64,000 nt of DNA from Streptomyces sp. SAJ15 (GCF_007595705.1 NZ_NISY01000006.1:124001-188000); one strand, 5' to 3'. Shown: positions 26,121 through 34,563, numbered from the stretch's first letter. Numbers and translations: made by a program. The notes: generated from the sequence alone by a model not told the origin.

Positions 26121-27077
26121 ATGCGCGCCGATCGTCTGGTGGCCGTCCTGATGCTGATGCGACAGCGGGGTCGGGTGACCGCCGCCGAGCTGGCTGGAGA
26201 GCTCGAGGTCTCGGTGGCCACGGCCCGCCGAGATCTGGAGGCGCTCTCCGCGGCGGGGGTGCCGGTGTATCCGCAGCCCGGCCGCGGGGGCGGCTGGTCG
26301 TTGGTCGGCGGTGCCCGGACCGACCTCAGCGGGCTGACCGCGGCCGAGGCGCGGGCCCTGTTCCTCCTGGCCGGTCCCGGCGCGGGGGTGTCCGCCGAGG
26401 TCAAGTCGGCACTGCGCAAGCTGCTTGCGGCGCTGCCCCACACCTTCCGGGCGGAGGCGGAAGCCGCCACCGACGCGACCGTGATCGACCCCGTCCGATG
26501 GGGTGAGCGCGACCGGCCCCGGCCGGCGACGGTCGAACTGTTGCAGAGCGCCGTGGTCCGTCGCCGTAAGGTTCGGCTGAGCTATGCCGGTCGCGCCGGG
26601 GAGTCGACGGTACGACTGGTCGATCCATGGGGCCTGATCGACAAGGACGGCACCTGGTACCTCCTGGCCGGCACCGAGCGCGGGCGGCGGACCTTCCGGG
26701 TGGACCGGATCCTGCGGGCCGAGCCGACCGAGCAGCCCGCCGAACGCCCCGAGGGCCTGGCCCTGGCCGCCGTCTGGACGGAGGTCGTCGAGGAGATCGA
26801 GCGGCGGCGCTCCCGCACCTGGGCGACCGTGCTGATCGAGGAGCGGTATCTGCCGATCCTGCGCGACCGCTTCGGACGTCACTGCCACACCGAGGGCCCG
26901 GTCGGCGGGCAGCGGCTCCGGGTCCGCGTCGCCGCCCCCACCCCACTGGACCTCGCCCGCCAACTCGCGGGCTGGGGCGGCCTCGTCGACGTTCTCGAAC
27001 CCCGCTCGGTCCGGGACCACCTCGCCCGCATCGGCGCGGAACTGCTCAGCCGGTACGGCGCCGCGGACGAGGGCTGA
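26121..27077 (+). CDS. WYL-domain transcriptional regulator (YafY-like)
   Basis: 318 residues. The N-terminal winged helix RLVAVLMLMRQRGRVTAAELAGELEVSVATARRDLEAL is a DeoR-type HTH; a WYL domain occupies about 140-215 (RRRKVRLSYAGRAGESTVRLVDPWGLIDKDGTWYLLAG, with WYLLAG as the name motif, then RTFRVDRI), and a C-terminal WCX-like extension follows. WYL proteins sense small molecules or nucleic-acid fragments. The ATG at 26121 is close to a 25-bp perfect operator, and the divergent VOC gene is the obvious target. Length is normal for the family. Confidence 0.92.
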   Translation: MRADRLVAVLMLMRQRGRVTAAELAGELEVSVATARRDLEALSAAGVPVYPQPGRGGGWSLVGGARTDLSGLTAAEARALFLLAGPGAGVSAEVKSALRKLLAALPHTFRAEAEAATDATVIDPVRWGERDRPRPATVELLQSAVVRRRKVRLSYAGRAGESTVRLVDPWGLIDKDGTWYLLAGTERGRRTFRVDRILRAEPTEQPAERPEGLALAAVWTEVVEEIERRRSRTWATVLIEERYLPILRDRFGRHCHTEGPVGGQRLRVRVAAPTPLDLARQLAGWGGLVDVLEPRSVRDHLARIGAELLSRYGAADEG

Positions 27078-27137
27078 CCGACCGCGGTGGCCGCCTGGGG
27101 CCGGAAAGCGCCCGAGGCCACCCAGAGACCATTCGGA

Positions 27138-27156
27138 TTAGGTTAGGCTTACCTAA
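27138..27156 (+). promoter_or_regulatory. Iron box (DmdR/IdeR-type)
   Basis: TTAGGTTAGGCTTACCTAA differs at one position from the 19-bp actinobacterial iron box TTAGGTTAGGCTAACCTAA. It lies 52 bp upstream of the DUF2470 gene, so iron-loaded DmdR1 should repress that gene. Confidence 0.88.
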
Positions 27157-27208
27157 GCAATGGTCGGTCTCCCCGTCCAGTCTCCCTACCCGCGCCTGGA
27201 GTCCCCGG

Positions 27209-27913
27209 ATGCGTCCCTTCCCTGCCCGCGCCGCAACGCCGACCGCCGCCGAACGCGTCCGGTCGATCCTGGCCGCCGCCCATTCGATGACCGTGGTGAG
27301 TGACGGCACGCACACCGAAGTGCGCCAACTCGACGGCATGGGGGCGATGGGACACTTCCACCTGCGCGCGCCGTCCGAGGACGTCGACGCCCCGACGACC
27401 CCGCGCGTCCCGGTTCGGCTGGAGCTCACCGACATCGCCCCCACACCGGTGCGCGACCGCCTGCGCGCCCGCGTCACCGTGACCGGACTGCTGACCGACG
27501 CCTATCGCGCGGAGGCCGCCGAGGGCACCTGCGTGGAGTTCGGCCAGGCGGTCCTCGAAGACGCCCGGGGGCGCGCATACGTCACCCTCCACGCCCTGGA
27601 GGCCGCCGAACTCGACCCGCTCGCGACCAGCGAAGCGGACATGCTGACCCACCTCATGGACGACCACAGCGAACTCCTGCCCCTGCTGCTGCGCCTCGTC
27701 CGCCCCCGCCCCGGCAGTGGCCTGTTGCGCGCCCTCCCGCTGGCGATGGACCGGTACGGCATGACTCTGCGCCTCGAACACCCCCGCACCCACCACGACG
27801 TCCGGCTGCCGTTCCAGACACCCGTGACCGACATCGAGCAGGTCGGCCCGCAGATCCACGCCCTCCTGGCCACGGCGCGCCGCCTCTCCCACACCGGCCG
27901 CCTGCTGGCCTGA
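27209..27913 (+). CDS. DUF2470-domain protein, iron-regulated
   Basis: 234 residues from ATG at 27209. The N-terminal part (AAERVRSILAAAHSMTVV ... RQLDGMGAMGHFHLRAP) resembles the FMN-binding split-barrel of HugZ/heme-utilisation proteins, and the C-terminal part (EAADMLTHLMDDHSEL, then MDRYGMTLRLEHPRTHHDVRLPF) is a DUF2470 domain with its D-x-x-G-x-x-L pattern. In other bacteria this combination is found in heme-degrading or siderophore-related proteins. The iron box directly upstream supports a role in iron or heme acquisition. It is a single gene followed by a hairpin terminator. Confidence 0.85.
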   Translation: MRPFPARAATPTAAERVRSILAAAHSMTVVSDGTHTEVRQLDGMGAMGHFHLRAPSEDVDAPTTPRVPVRLELTDIAPTPVRDRLRARVTVTGLLTDAYRAEAAEGTCVEFGQAVLEDARGRAYVTLHALEAAELDPLATSEADMLTHLMDDHSELLPLLLRLVRPRPGSGLLRALPLAMDRYGMTLRLEHPRTHHDVRLPFQTPVTDIEQVGPQIHALLATARRLSHTGRLLA

Positions 27914-27916
27914 GCC

Positions 27917-27953
27917 ACCCTTCCGCGCCAGGGCGCGCCCCGGCGCGAAGGGT
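27917..27953. terminator. Terminator between the DUF2470 and epimerase genes
   Basis: ACCCTT-C-CGCGCC pairs with GGCGCG-AAGGGT across an 11-nt G/C loop, between two convergent genes. Confidence 0.65.
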
Positions 27954-27971
27954 GACGACATGTCAGGTCGG

Positions 27972-28922
27972 TCACGCGGGTCGGCCCGTGGTGGTCAGCC
28001 GCTCCCGCCACCAGTCCACCGTCGCCTCCACCTGCTCGTCGAGGGGAGTGGCTCGTGCCCCGAACTCGGCTTCGTAGGCTCGTGAATCCATCGCGAACGG
28101 ACGGTCGAACTGATAGCGGATCTCCCTGAGTTCGCGGATCATCGGGGAGAAGAGCGAGGCGACGCCCAGCACGGCCGGCGAGAGCCTGCGCACCGCGACC
28201 GGCCCCGTTCCCGACCGCGCGGCAAGGAGGTCGACCATCTCCCGAGGAGACAGCGCGGGTTCCGTGGGGACGTGCCAGGCCCGTCCCCACGCCCGCTCCT
28301 CGCCCGCGACCTCGACCAGGGCCCTGGCCACATCGGGGAGATAGCTCCAGCTGTGCGGGGCGTCCGGATCCCCGAGCGTGGCGACCGGCTTGCCGCGCAG
28401 CAGTCGTGGCATGACCCGCGCGGCCAGGTGCCCGCCATCGGTCACGCCGGGCCCGAAGAAGTCCGACGCCCGCATCTCGACCGCCGTGACGCGCCCCTGC
28501 TCGTGCAGCTTCCGCGCCTGTTCCCAGACGGCGGCGCGCACTCTCCCCTTGGTGCCGGTCGCCGCGAGCGGCAGCTTCTCGGTCATGGGACCGTCCACCG
28601 GGCCGTAGCCGTAGAGGTTGCCCAGCATGACCAGGACGGCCCCGGTCGTCTCGGCCGCCGCGCAGACCGACGAGGCAAGCGGCGGCCACTCACTCGCCCA
28701 GCGATGGTAGGGCGGTGCGGCACAGTGGTAGATCGCGGCCGCGCCCCGCGCCGCCTCGGCCAACCGCCCGCTGTCCCTCGCGTCCAGGGCGACATGCTCG
28801 ATGCCGGGCTCCGGGCTTCGGCCCGACGTGGTGACGACCCGTACCGGGTGACCCTTCTCGACCAGCAGCCGAGCAGTGGCCGCCCCGGCGGGCCCGAATC
28901 CTATGACGACATGAAGACTCAC
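27972..28922 (-). CDS. NAD(P)-dependent epimerase/dehydratase-like protein (atypical SDR)
   Basis: 316 residues from GTG at 28922. The Rossmann start HVVIGFGPAGAATARLLVEKG has GFGPAGAA, followed by VALDARDSGRLAEAARG, AAIYHCAAPPYHRW and LGNLYGYG in place of the usual YxxxK tyrosine motif, then RASDFFGPGVTDGGHL. It belongs to the extended NAD-epimerase group that acts on sugars or other small molecules, and may have lost classical SDR catalysis. No clear ribosome-binding site is present, suggesting a leaderless mRNA. It lies downstream of the aldo/keto reductase on the same strand. Confidence 0.85.
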   Translation of the reverse strand: MSLHVVIGFGPAGAATARLLVEKGHPVRVVTTSGRSPEPGIEHVALDARDSGRLAEAARGAAAIYHCAAPPYHRWASEWPPLASSVCAAAETTGAVLVMLGNLYGYGPVDGPMTEKLPLAATGTKGRVRAAVWEQARKLHEQGRVTAVEMRASDFFGPGVTDGGHLAARVMPRLLRGKPVATLGDPDAPHSWSYLPDVARALVEVAGEERAWGRAWHVPTEPALSPREMVDLLAARSGTGPVAVRRLSPAVLGVASLFSPMIRELREIRYQFDRPFAMDSRAYEAEFGARATPLDEQVEATVDWWRERLTTTGRPA

Positions 28923-28965
28923 GGGCGCACACTAGCGCGAGTGCGGTGCTCCGCCGTCGGTCCGG

Positions 28966-29922
28966 CTACGGGAGCGGCGTGCCGCGCGCGGTGAGCCAGA
29001 GGGCGTACCACTCCTCGTGGTCCAACCCCGGTGGCTGGTCGACCGCCTGTCGGCAGGCCCGGATGCGCCCCGGGTCGGCGGTGCCGATCACCGGCGCGAT
29101 CCGGGCCGGGTGTCGCTGGAGCCACCACAGCAGCACGGTCTCCGGGGTCACCTGCTTGCCTGCGGCCAGCGCCGCGACCAGGTCGGCGGTCGCCCGCTCC
29201 TGGGGTGACTCCTGAAGTCCGGTGAATCGACCCTGGGCCAACGCGCCCCACGCCTGCAACTGGACACCGTGGTCGCGGCAGTACTCCAGGGTGCCGAAAG
29301 GGAAGCCGTTGGCCGCGCCCGCGGAGGTGTTCAACAGGACCGACGCCTCGACCCAGTCGCGTCGATGCAGGCTCATCTCCAGCTGGTTGGCGACGAGCGG
29401 CAGCCGCAGCCGGCTCTGGAGCGCCGCGATCTGCGCCGCCCCCATGTTGGAGACGCCGAACCGGCGCACCAGGCCCTGGGCGTGCAGGGCGGTCAGGGCC
29501 TCGGCGATGTCGTCGGGGTCCGCGAGCGGGTCCGGCCGGTGCAGCAGCAACACGTCGATCACGTCGGTGCGCAGCCGGGTCAGGCTCTCCTCGACCCGGC
29601 GCAGGATGGTCTTGCCGCGCAGGTCGTAGATGCCGGGGCGCTCACCGTCCGCCAGGCGGATCCCGCACTTCGTCTGCAGGGTGATCCGCCGGCGCAGCCC
29701 GGGGTCGCGGGCCAGGAGTTCACCGAAGACCGCCTCGGACTTCCCGTGGCGGTAGATGTCGGCGTGGTCGAAGGTGGTGATCCCGATCTCCAGGGCCGCG
29801 GTGATCGCCGCCTCCGCGGCCTCGATCTCCGCGGCGCCATAGGGTTCGGGCCCCCAAGTGCCGCCCAGGCCCATGCACCCGTACAGGGGTCGGGTCGTAC
29901 TCGCGTTCGCTTCCGTCGTCAC
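28966..29922 (-). CDS. Aldo/keto reductase
   Basis: 318 residues from GTG at 29922 (AAGGTCGCC upstream). The TIM-barrel signatures are ITTFDHADIYRHGKSEAVFGELLAR (catalytic Asp and Tyr), ITLQTKCGIR (Lys), DVLLLHRPDPL (His) and the C-terminal PVIGTADPGRIRACRQA cofactor segment. This is the YdhF-like group of NADPH-dependent reductases that act on carbonyl compounds. Cytoplasmic. It is followed after 43 bp by the epimerase-like gene, so the two may form an operon for modifying a small substrate. Confidence 0.92.
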   Translation of the reverse strand: MTTEANASTTRPLYGCMGLGGTWGPEPYGAAEIEAAEAAITAALEIGITTFDHADIYRHGKSEAVFGELLARDPGLRRRITLQTKCGIRLADGERPGIYDLRGKTILRRVEESLTRLRTDVIDVLLLHRPDPLADPDDIAEALTALHAQGLVRRFGVSNMGAAQIAALQSRLRLPLVANQLEMSLHRRDWVEASVLLNTSAGAANGFPFGTLEYCRDHGVQLQAWGALAQGRFTGLQESPQERATADLVAALAAGKQVTPETVLLWWLQRHPARIAPVIGTADPGRIRACRQAVDQPPGLDHEEWYALWLTARGTPLP

Positions 29923-29981
29923 ATGGCGACCTTACGGTCCTCCGTGCTCCGCCGCGCACCCGCCGAAAAGGGCGTTCCGGC

Positions 29982-30530
29982 TCAGGAGCGGCGTTTTCGC
30001 GCGGTGACATAACTGAACGGCTCGCAGACTCCGGCACTGTGGTGGCCGGCCGCCGCGAGAGCGCGGGCCAGACGCTCACGTGGCTTGAGTCCCAGGCCCG
30101 CGGTGGCGTGCAGCGCCCCGAGGGCGAGTTCGTCTCCGCATCCCACGGCCGTGTATCCGTCGGCGGGCTCGGCTATCTGGTAGTCGTCGTAGACGGCGAA
30201 CAGGCGGCCGTGTATGCCGACCAGGAACGTCCCGGCCTGCTCCTGCTCGGAGTCCTTGCGCGACCAGCCGCCGTCCTTGAGACAGGTGCGCAGCCTGTCG
30301 ACGAAGACGGTGGTCATGAACCGGTCCAGGTCGCCCTTGGGCTTGGGCGCCTTGAACGCGTGGTGCAGCAGCTGGCCCATGCGGAAGCTGGTGGTGAAAC
30401 CCATGGCGTAGGGACCGTTGCGGAAGATCTTCGGGTCTCGGCGGACGGCGATACTGAGTCCGGAGACACCCGCGGAGTCCCCGCCCAGGTGCACCCTCCC
30501 GTGGTGTACGAGCCCGACGATCACGGTCAT
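29982..30530 (-). CDS. Solitary proteasome-like Ntn hydrolase
   Basis: 182 residues from ATG at 30530. The N-terminus MTVIVGLVHHGRVHLGGDSA aligns with mature HslV and 20S beta subunits. After loss of Met, the mature protein would start with Thr1, with GGDS giving Asp17 and RRDPKIFR giving Lys33, exactly the spacing of the proteasome catalytic triad. A second block FLVGIHGRLFAVYDDYQIAEP and then AVGCGDELALGAL matches the Ntn beta-sandwich. It lacks a propeptide, differs from the actinobacterial PrcB, and stands alone without an HslU-like or Mpa/ARC-like partner. It may be a self-compartmentalised peptidase or act on an unknown substrate. Confidence 0.85.
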   Translation of the reverse strand: MTVIVGLVHHGRVHLGGDSAGVSGLSIAVRRDPKIFRNGPYAMGFTTSFRMGQLLHHAFKAPKPKGDLDRFMTTVFVDRLRTCLKDGGWSRKDSEQEQAGTFLVGIHGRLFAVYDDYQIAEPADGYTAVGCGDELALGALHATAGLGLKPRERLARALAAAGHHSAGVCEPFSYVTARKRRS

Positions 30531-30779
30531 GGTCTTCCCCTCCGCTCTGCCCCTCTCTCGATACTGCGCCCGAGGAGGCGCGCGGAAACCGAACGGCGCT
30601 CGAGTGTGAGGCTCCCGTTTCTCGTCGTCCCACGGTCCGCGGCGCGATCCACGGGGACGGCGTGCCAGGCCGTGCCGCGCTCCGCCGTGTGCGTCCGACT
30701 CGATCGGGCACAGAATGTCGGGTCCCGCGAGGTGTGTGCCGCCTAGCGTGGTGATCGCAAGAGCGGAAGGAGACCGGAC

Positions 30780-31646
30780 GTGTTGGAGCGTCTCAACCAG
30801 GTCATGGGGCGCATCGAGGACAACCTCGACCAGTCGCTTGACGTGGCCGAACTGGCGCGTGTCGCGGCCACCTCGGAGTACCACCTGCGTCGGATGTTCT
30901 CGGCGCTGGCGGGGATGCCGTTGTCGGAGTACGTCCGGCGCCGACGGCTCACCGTCGCGGGTGCCGAGGTGCTCGCCGGACGCGAGCCGCTGCTGGAGAT
31001 CGCGGTGCGCTACGGCTACGGCTCGGGCGAGGCGTTCGCGCGGGCGTTCCGGGCCGTGCACGGCATCGGCCCGGGGGAGGCCCGACGCACCGGCGCCGCG
31101 CTCGTCTCCCAGCCGCGCTTGACCTTCCGCCTCACCGTCGACGGGAGTAACAGCATGCGCTATCGCGTGGTGGACAGGCCGGCTTTCACCATCGCCGGCC
31201 TCAAGACCCGGGTTGCCCTGGTGCACGAGGGGCCGAACCAGGAGATCATCGACTTCGTCCGCGGGATCGACCCGCGGACTCTGGAGGGCCTGGAGAAGCT
31301 GTCGGACCAGGAGCCGCACGGCATCGTCGCGGTCTGCGACGGTCTGGACCCGAGCCGCGCCGAGGGCACCGAACTCGACTACCACCACGGGGTGATCACG
31401 TCGGCGGACGCGCCGGAGGGGGCGACCGTGCTGCCCGTTCCGGCCGGCACATGGGCGGTGTTCACCACCTCCGGGCCGGCGCCGGAGGCCGTCCAGCATC
31501 TGTGGCGGGATGTGTTCACGGAGTGGTTCCCGTCCAACCCGTACCGGAGTCGCCCCGGTCCGGAGATCCTGCGCACCCGCCTGTCGACGGACGGGGCCGA
31601 GGTCGATGCCGAGCTGTGGCTTCCGGTGGAACGGGAACAGGGCTGA
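30780..31646 (+). CDS. AraC-family regulator with GyrI-like effector domain
   Basis: 288 residues from GTG at 30780 (AAGGAG upstream). The N-terminal half has two HTH motifs of the AraC/XylS type (LDVAELARVAATSEYHLRRMFSALAGMPLSEYVRRRRL and LLEIAVRYGYGSGEAFARAFRAVHGIGPGEARR). The C-terminal half (about 118-285: YRVVDRPAFTIAGLKTRV ... WAVFTTSGPAPEAVQHLWRDVFTEWFPSN) is a GyrI/Rob-like small-molecule binding domain. It is the Rob/SoxS-like architecture that responds to drugs or lipophilic compounds. The 249-bp upstream gap separates it from the divergent Ntn hydrolase gene. Confidence 0.92.
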   Translation: MLERLNQVMGRIEDNLDQSLDVAELARVAATSEYHLRRMFSALAGMPLSEYVRRRRLTVAGAEVLAGREPLLEIAVRYGYGSGEAFARAFRAVHGIGPGEARRTGAALVSQPRLTFRLTVDGSNSMRYRVVDRPAFTIAGLKTRVALVHEGPNQEIIDFVRGIDPRTLEGLEKLSDQEPHGIVAVCDGLDPSRAEGTELDYHHGVITSADAPEGATVLPVPAGTWAVFTTSGPAPEAVQHLWRDVFTEWFPSNPYRSRPGPEILRTRLSTDGAEVDAELWLPVEREQG

Positions 31647-31683
31647 GCCCCGGCGTCGGGGCTCATGGGCGCCGCCGCTCGGT

Positions 31684-31723
31684 GAGCGCTTCAGCCGGCC
31701 GGCCCGGGCCGACTGAAGCGCTC
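31684..31723. terminator. Bidirectional terminator between AraC and VOC genes
   Basis: GAGCGCTTCAG (31684-31694) pairs perfectly with CTGAAGCGCTC (31713-31723); the inner CGGCC/GGCCG extends the stem. It lies between convergent genes. Confidence 0.8.
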
Positions 31724-31728
31724 GCTCC

Positions 31729-32151
31729 TCAGGAGGTGTACTGGTCGGCGTATTCGGCTGTCGGCGCGATGGGCGTGATCACGTCGATGAGGACTCCGTT
31801 CGGATCGGCGACGATGAAGTGACGCTGCCCGAAGTCCTCGCTGCGCAGCGCTAGTTGGGGCTCCAGCCCCTCGCGGACGACCAGCCGGTCCCACTCGGCG
31901 TCCACGTCGTCGACCTCGAAGTTGAGGAGCAGGCCCCGGGCGGGGACGCGATGCCCCTCGGGCAGCGTGGGGTGTGTGTGGTCGATGAGCGCGAGCTCGT
32001 ACGAGGGGTCTCCCGGTCGGCGCAGGCTGACGTACCAGTCCGCCGCGAAGGTGGTCTCGAAGCCCAGCAGTCGGGTGTAGAAGTCGTGGGACTCCTTCAG
32101 CCGCGCGGTGCCGATCACGGGATAGAAGCCGGTCAGTTTCACAAAAGCCAC
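31729..32151 (-). CDS. VOC-family protein (glyoxalase-like)
   Basis: 140 residues from GTG at 32151; a GTG at 32142 with a better spaced AAGGG is an alternative. Two VOC modules are visible: LTGFYPVIGTARLKESHDFYTRLLGFETTF ... YELALIDHTHPTLPEGH and LLLNFEVDDVDAEWDRLVVREG ... RHFIVADPNGVLIDVITPI. The catalytic function is unknown; such proteins lyse, oxidise or sequester small electrophiles and drugs. It is divergent from a TetR regulator across two near-identical palindromes, so it should be induced by a ligand that releases the repressor. Confidence 0.9.
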   Translation of the reverse strand: MAFVKLTGFYPVIGTARLKESHDFYTRLLGFETTFAADWYVSLRRPGDPSYELALIDHTHPTLPEGHRVPARGLLLNFEVDDVDAEWDRLVVREGLEPQLALRSEDFGQRHFIVADPNGVLIDVITPIAPTAEYADQYTS

Positions 32152-32157
32152 CCTTCA

Positions 32158-32203
32158 CATACCATCGGTATGCGAACAAGGTAGTTCACATACCATTGGT
32201 ATG
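32158..32203. promoter_or_regulatory. Twin palindromic operators of the TetR-VOC pair
   Basis: CATACC-ATC-GGTATG (32158-32172) and CATACC-ATT-GGTATG (32189-32203), centres 31 bp apart, cover the whole divergent promoter. The second covers the upstream-most possible ATG of the TetR gene (32201), which suggests that the true start is the GTG at 32228. Confidence 0.85.
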
Positions 32204-32227
32204 CCAACAGGTGGGCGAGGCGAGACG

Positions 32228-32818
32228 GTGCGGCAGGGAGTCAGGGCGCGTCAGCGCGAGAAGACCAGGCAGACGTTGTTGCTGGAGGGCCGGCGCCTCT
32301 TCGCCGAGCACGGGTACGGCGCGGTCGGCCTGTCCCAGATCGTGAGCGCGGCCGGGGTCACCAAGGGCGCGCTCTACCACCACTTCGACTCCAAGGCCGC
32401 CGTGTTCCGCGCCGTCCTGGAGACGGTGCAGCGGGAGGTGGGCGAGCGGGTGGCGGCGGCCGCGGACGCTCATGACGACCCATGGCTGCGGTTGACGGTC
32501 GGTTGCCGGGAGTTCCTCGCCGCGACCACCGCTCCGGACGTTCAGCGGATCATGCTTGTCGACGGGCCCGCGGTGTTGGGGTGGAGTGAGTGGCGGTCGA
32601 TGGACGAGGCGAACTCGGCCCGCCACCTCGGCGACGCCCTGACCGACCTCGTCGCATCAGGGGTGATCGCTCCGCAGCCGGTGGCCCCGCTGGCACATCT
32701 GTTGTCCGGGGCGATGAACGAGGCGGCCCTGTGGTTGGCCTCCTCGTCGTCCCCGGACGACCTGGCGCACACCCAGGCCGCGTTGGGGCGCCTGCTCGAG
32801 GCGTTGCGCGCGGGCTGA
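32228..32818 (+). CDS. TetR-family regulator
   Basis: 196 residues from GTG at 32228; an in-frame ATG at 32201 would overlap the operator. The HTH reads LLEGRRLFAEHGYGAVGLSQIVSAAGVTKGALYHHFDSKAAVFRAV, a textbook TetR DNA-binding domain. The C-terminal half is a helical ligand domain (FLAATTAPDVQRIMLVDGPAVLGWSEWRSMDEANS) of the TetR_C_13-like kind. It should repress itself and the divergent VOC gene by binding the CATACC-N3-GGTATG palindromes. A strong terminator follows. Confidence 0.92.
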   Translation: MRQGVRARQREKTRQTLLLEGRRLFAEHGYGAVGLSQIVSAAGVTKGALYHHFDSKAAVFRAVLETVQREVGERVAAAADAHDDPWLRLTVGCREFLAATTAPDVQRIMLVDGPAVLGWSEWRSMDEANSARHLGDALTDLVASGVIAPQPVAPLAHLLSGAMNEAALWLASSSSPDDLAHTQAALGRLLEALRAG

Positions 32819-32832
32819 AACGCCGGCGTGGG

Positions 32833-32861
32833 GCGTGCGCGGTCACGGCGACCGCGCACGC
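32833..32861 (+). terminator. Terminator after the TetR gene
   Basis: Perfect 12-bp stem GCGTGCGCGGTC (32833-32844) / GACCGCGCACGC (32850-32861) with a 5-nt loop, 15 bp past the stop. Confidence 0.85.
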
Positions 32862-33031
32862 CGCATCCCCTTCACCCGGAACCCGGCCCCGGCCGACCGC
32901 GAGAAGGCGCGTCCGCCCCGGTGTGACGTTCACCGACTGTGCGCCGGCGTGCAACCATCCCTTCACCTGGGGCGTCGTACGGGCGGGAGCGAGCCCCCAG
33001 CTCCTTCTTCACGCCTGAGACTGGAGCAGTT

Positions 33032-34504
33032 TTGCGGATACGTACTTCGGCTGTCGCCATCACCGTCGTCACCGCGGCGGCCGGCCTGTCGGTGGCCCTC
33101 GCCCCCACCGCGAGCGCGGTCACCGCCAAGCCCGGGGACTTCAACGGTGACGGCATCGCGGACCTCGTCGTGGCCAGCCCCGGGGCCACCGTCGGCGGCT
33201 CCACCGCCGCCGGTTCGGTGACCGTCACCTACGGCTCCGCCGACGGCGTGTCCCCCACCCGTTCGGTGACCGTCACCCAGAACTCGTCCGGAGTCCCGGG
33301 CGGCGCCGAGAGCGGGGACCGCTTCGGCAGCTCCTACGCCACCGGTGACCTCGACGGCGACGGCTACACCGATCTCGTGGTCGGAGCCGAGGGGGAGACG
33401 CTGTCCGGTTCTCGGACCACCGGTAGCGTCACCGTCCTGTGGGGCGGGGCGAACGGCCTCACCCAGGGCGGCGTCGCGGTCGGCAACCCGCTCGCCGCCG
33501 ACCCCGAGTCCTGGACCAAGCGGTTCGGCCACCAGGTCGCGGTAGGCGACTTCGACGGCGACGGCCGCGCGCAGCTCGCCGCGGTCTCCGATCACGACCT
33601 GTGGACGTTCGGGAACGGCTTCACCCGTACCGCCACGCCCACGCCCGTGCTCAGCGGTCAGGAGGACCAGTACACGACGCTGACCGCGGGCGACTTCCGG
33701 GGCACCGGCCGCGTCCAGCTCGCGACCACGGGACCGCAGGACTGCGACGGATACGGCTGTCAGTTCGCCGCCGTCTACGCCGCCGACGCCGACGGCAAGG
33801 TGGTCCGGGAGAAGACCCTCCAGGTGCCCAACTCCGGCACCAGCGACGAGGACGACGTGACCTTCTCCGCCGCCGCGGGCGACGTGAACCACGACGGTTA
33901 CACCGACCTGGTCACCGGACAGGGCTGGTCGTACACCACCGCCGCGGGCTACGTCTACGTGCGGTACGGCAGCGCGGACGGGCTCGCCGCCCACCGCACC
34001 GCCAAGCTCGACCAGAACACCGCGGGTGTGCCCGGCGCCAACGAGAACGGTGATCGCCTCGGCGCCTCCGTGGCCGTCGGCGACGTCACCGGCGACGGCT
34101 ACGCCGACGTCGTGGCCGGCGCCCCGGGCGAGACCGTCGACGGCGTCACCCAGACCGGCGAGGTCGTGCTGTTCAAGGGGGCGGCGAGCGGCCTCACCGG
34201 CACCGGCGCGCAGGCATTCCACCAGGCCACCAGTGGGGTGCCCGGGGCGTCGGAGGCGTATGACTGGTTCGGCTCCGCGGTCCGTGTGATCGACGTCAAC
34301 GGCAACGGCAAGGCGGATGTGGCCGTCGCCGCGCGCGGCGAGGACGTGTTCGCCGGCGCGACGAAGGCCGGCGTGGACGGTTCGGACTGGGTGCTGCGCG
34401 GCTCGGCGAGCGGTCTGACGACGTCCCACGCCACCTCGTTCAGCGCGAAGTCCTTCGGATTCACGGACCCGAACGGCGAGTTCGGCACGGTGCTGGGCGG
34501 CTGA
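33032..34504 (+). CDS. Secreted FG-GAP (integrin-like beta-propeller) protein
   Basis: 490 residues, start TTG at 33032 with GGAG 5 nt upstream. The Sec signal MRIRTSAVAITVVTAAAGLS ends at ASA (27-29). The mature part is a seven-bladed-type FG-GAP propeller with calcium-binding loops DFNGDGIAD, DLDGDGYTD, DFDGDGRAQ, DVNHDGYTD, DVTGDGYAD and DVNGNGKAD, each followed by hydrophobic LVVG/VVAG-type strands. These extracellular repeat proteins bind Ca2+ and probably glycans or proteins; no enzymatic domain is attached. The frame upstream of the TTG has no signal peptide. It is monocistronic with a terminator after it. Confidence 0.9.
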   Translation: MRIRTSAVAITVVTAAAGLSVALAPTASAVTAKPGDFNGDGIADLVVASPGATVGGSTAAGSVTVTYGSADGVSPTRSVTVTQNSSGVPGGAESGDRFGSSYATGDLDGDGYTDLVVGAEGETLSGSRTTGSVTVLWGGANGLTQGGVAVGNPLAADPESWTKRFGHQVAVGDFDGDGRAQLAAVSDHDLWTFGNGFTRTATPTPVLSGQEDQYTTLTAGDFRGTGRVQLATTGPQDCDGYGCQFAAVYAADADGKVVREKTLQVPNSGTSDEDDVTFSAAAGDVNHDGYTDLVTGQGWSYTTAAGYVYVRYGSADGLAAHRTAKLDQNTAGVPGANENGDRLGASVAVGDVTGDGYADVVAGAPGETVDGVTQTGEVVLFKGAASGLTGTGAQAFHQATSGVPGASEAYDWFGSAVRVIDVNGNGKADVAVAARGEDVFAGATKAGVDGSDWVLRGSASGLTTSHATSFSAKSFGFTDPNGEFGTVLGG

Positions 34505-34534
34505 CCCGCACCGACGTCCCACGAGGTGGCGGGG

Positions 34535-34563
34535 TCCGCCTGATCCGCGACGGATCGGGCGGA
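34535..34563 (+). terminator. Terminator after the FG-GAP gene
   Basis: TCCGCCTGATCC (34535-34546) pairs with GGATCGGGCGGA (34552-34563), one G-T wobble, 5-nt loop. Confidence 0.75.
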
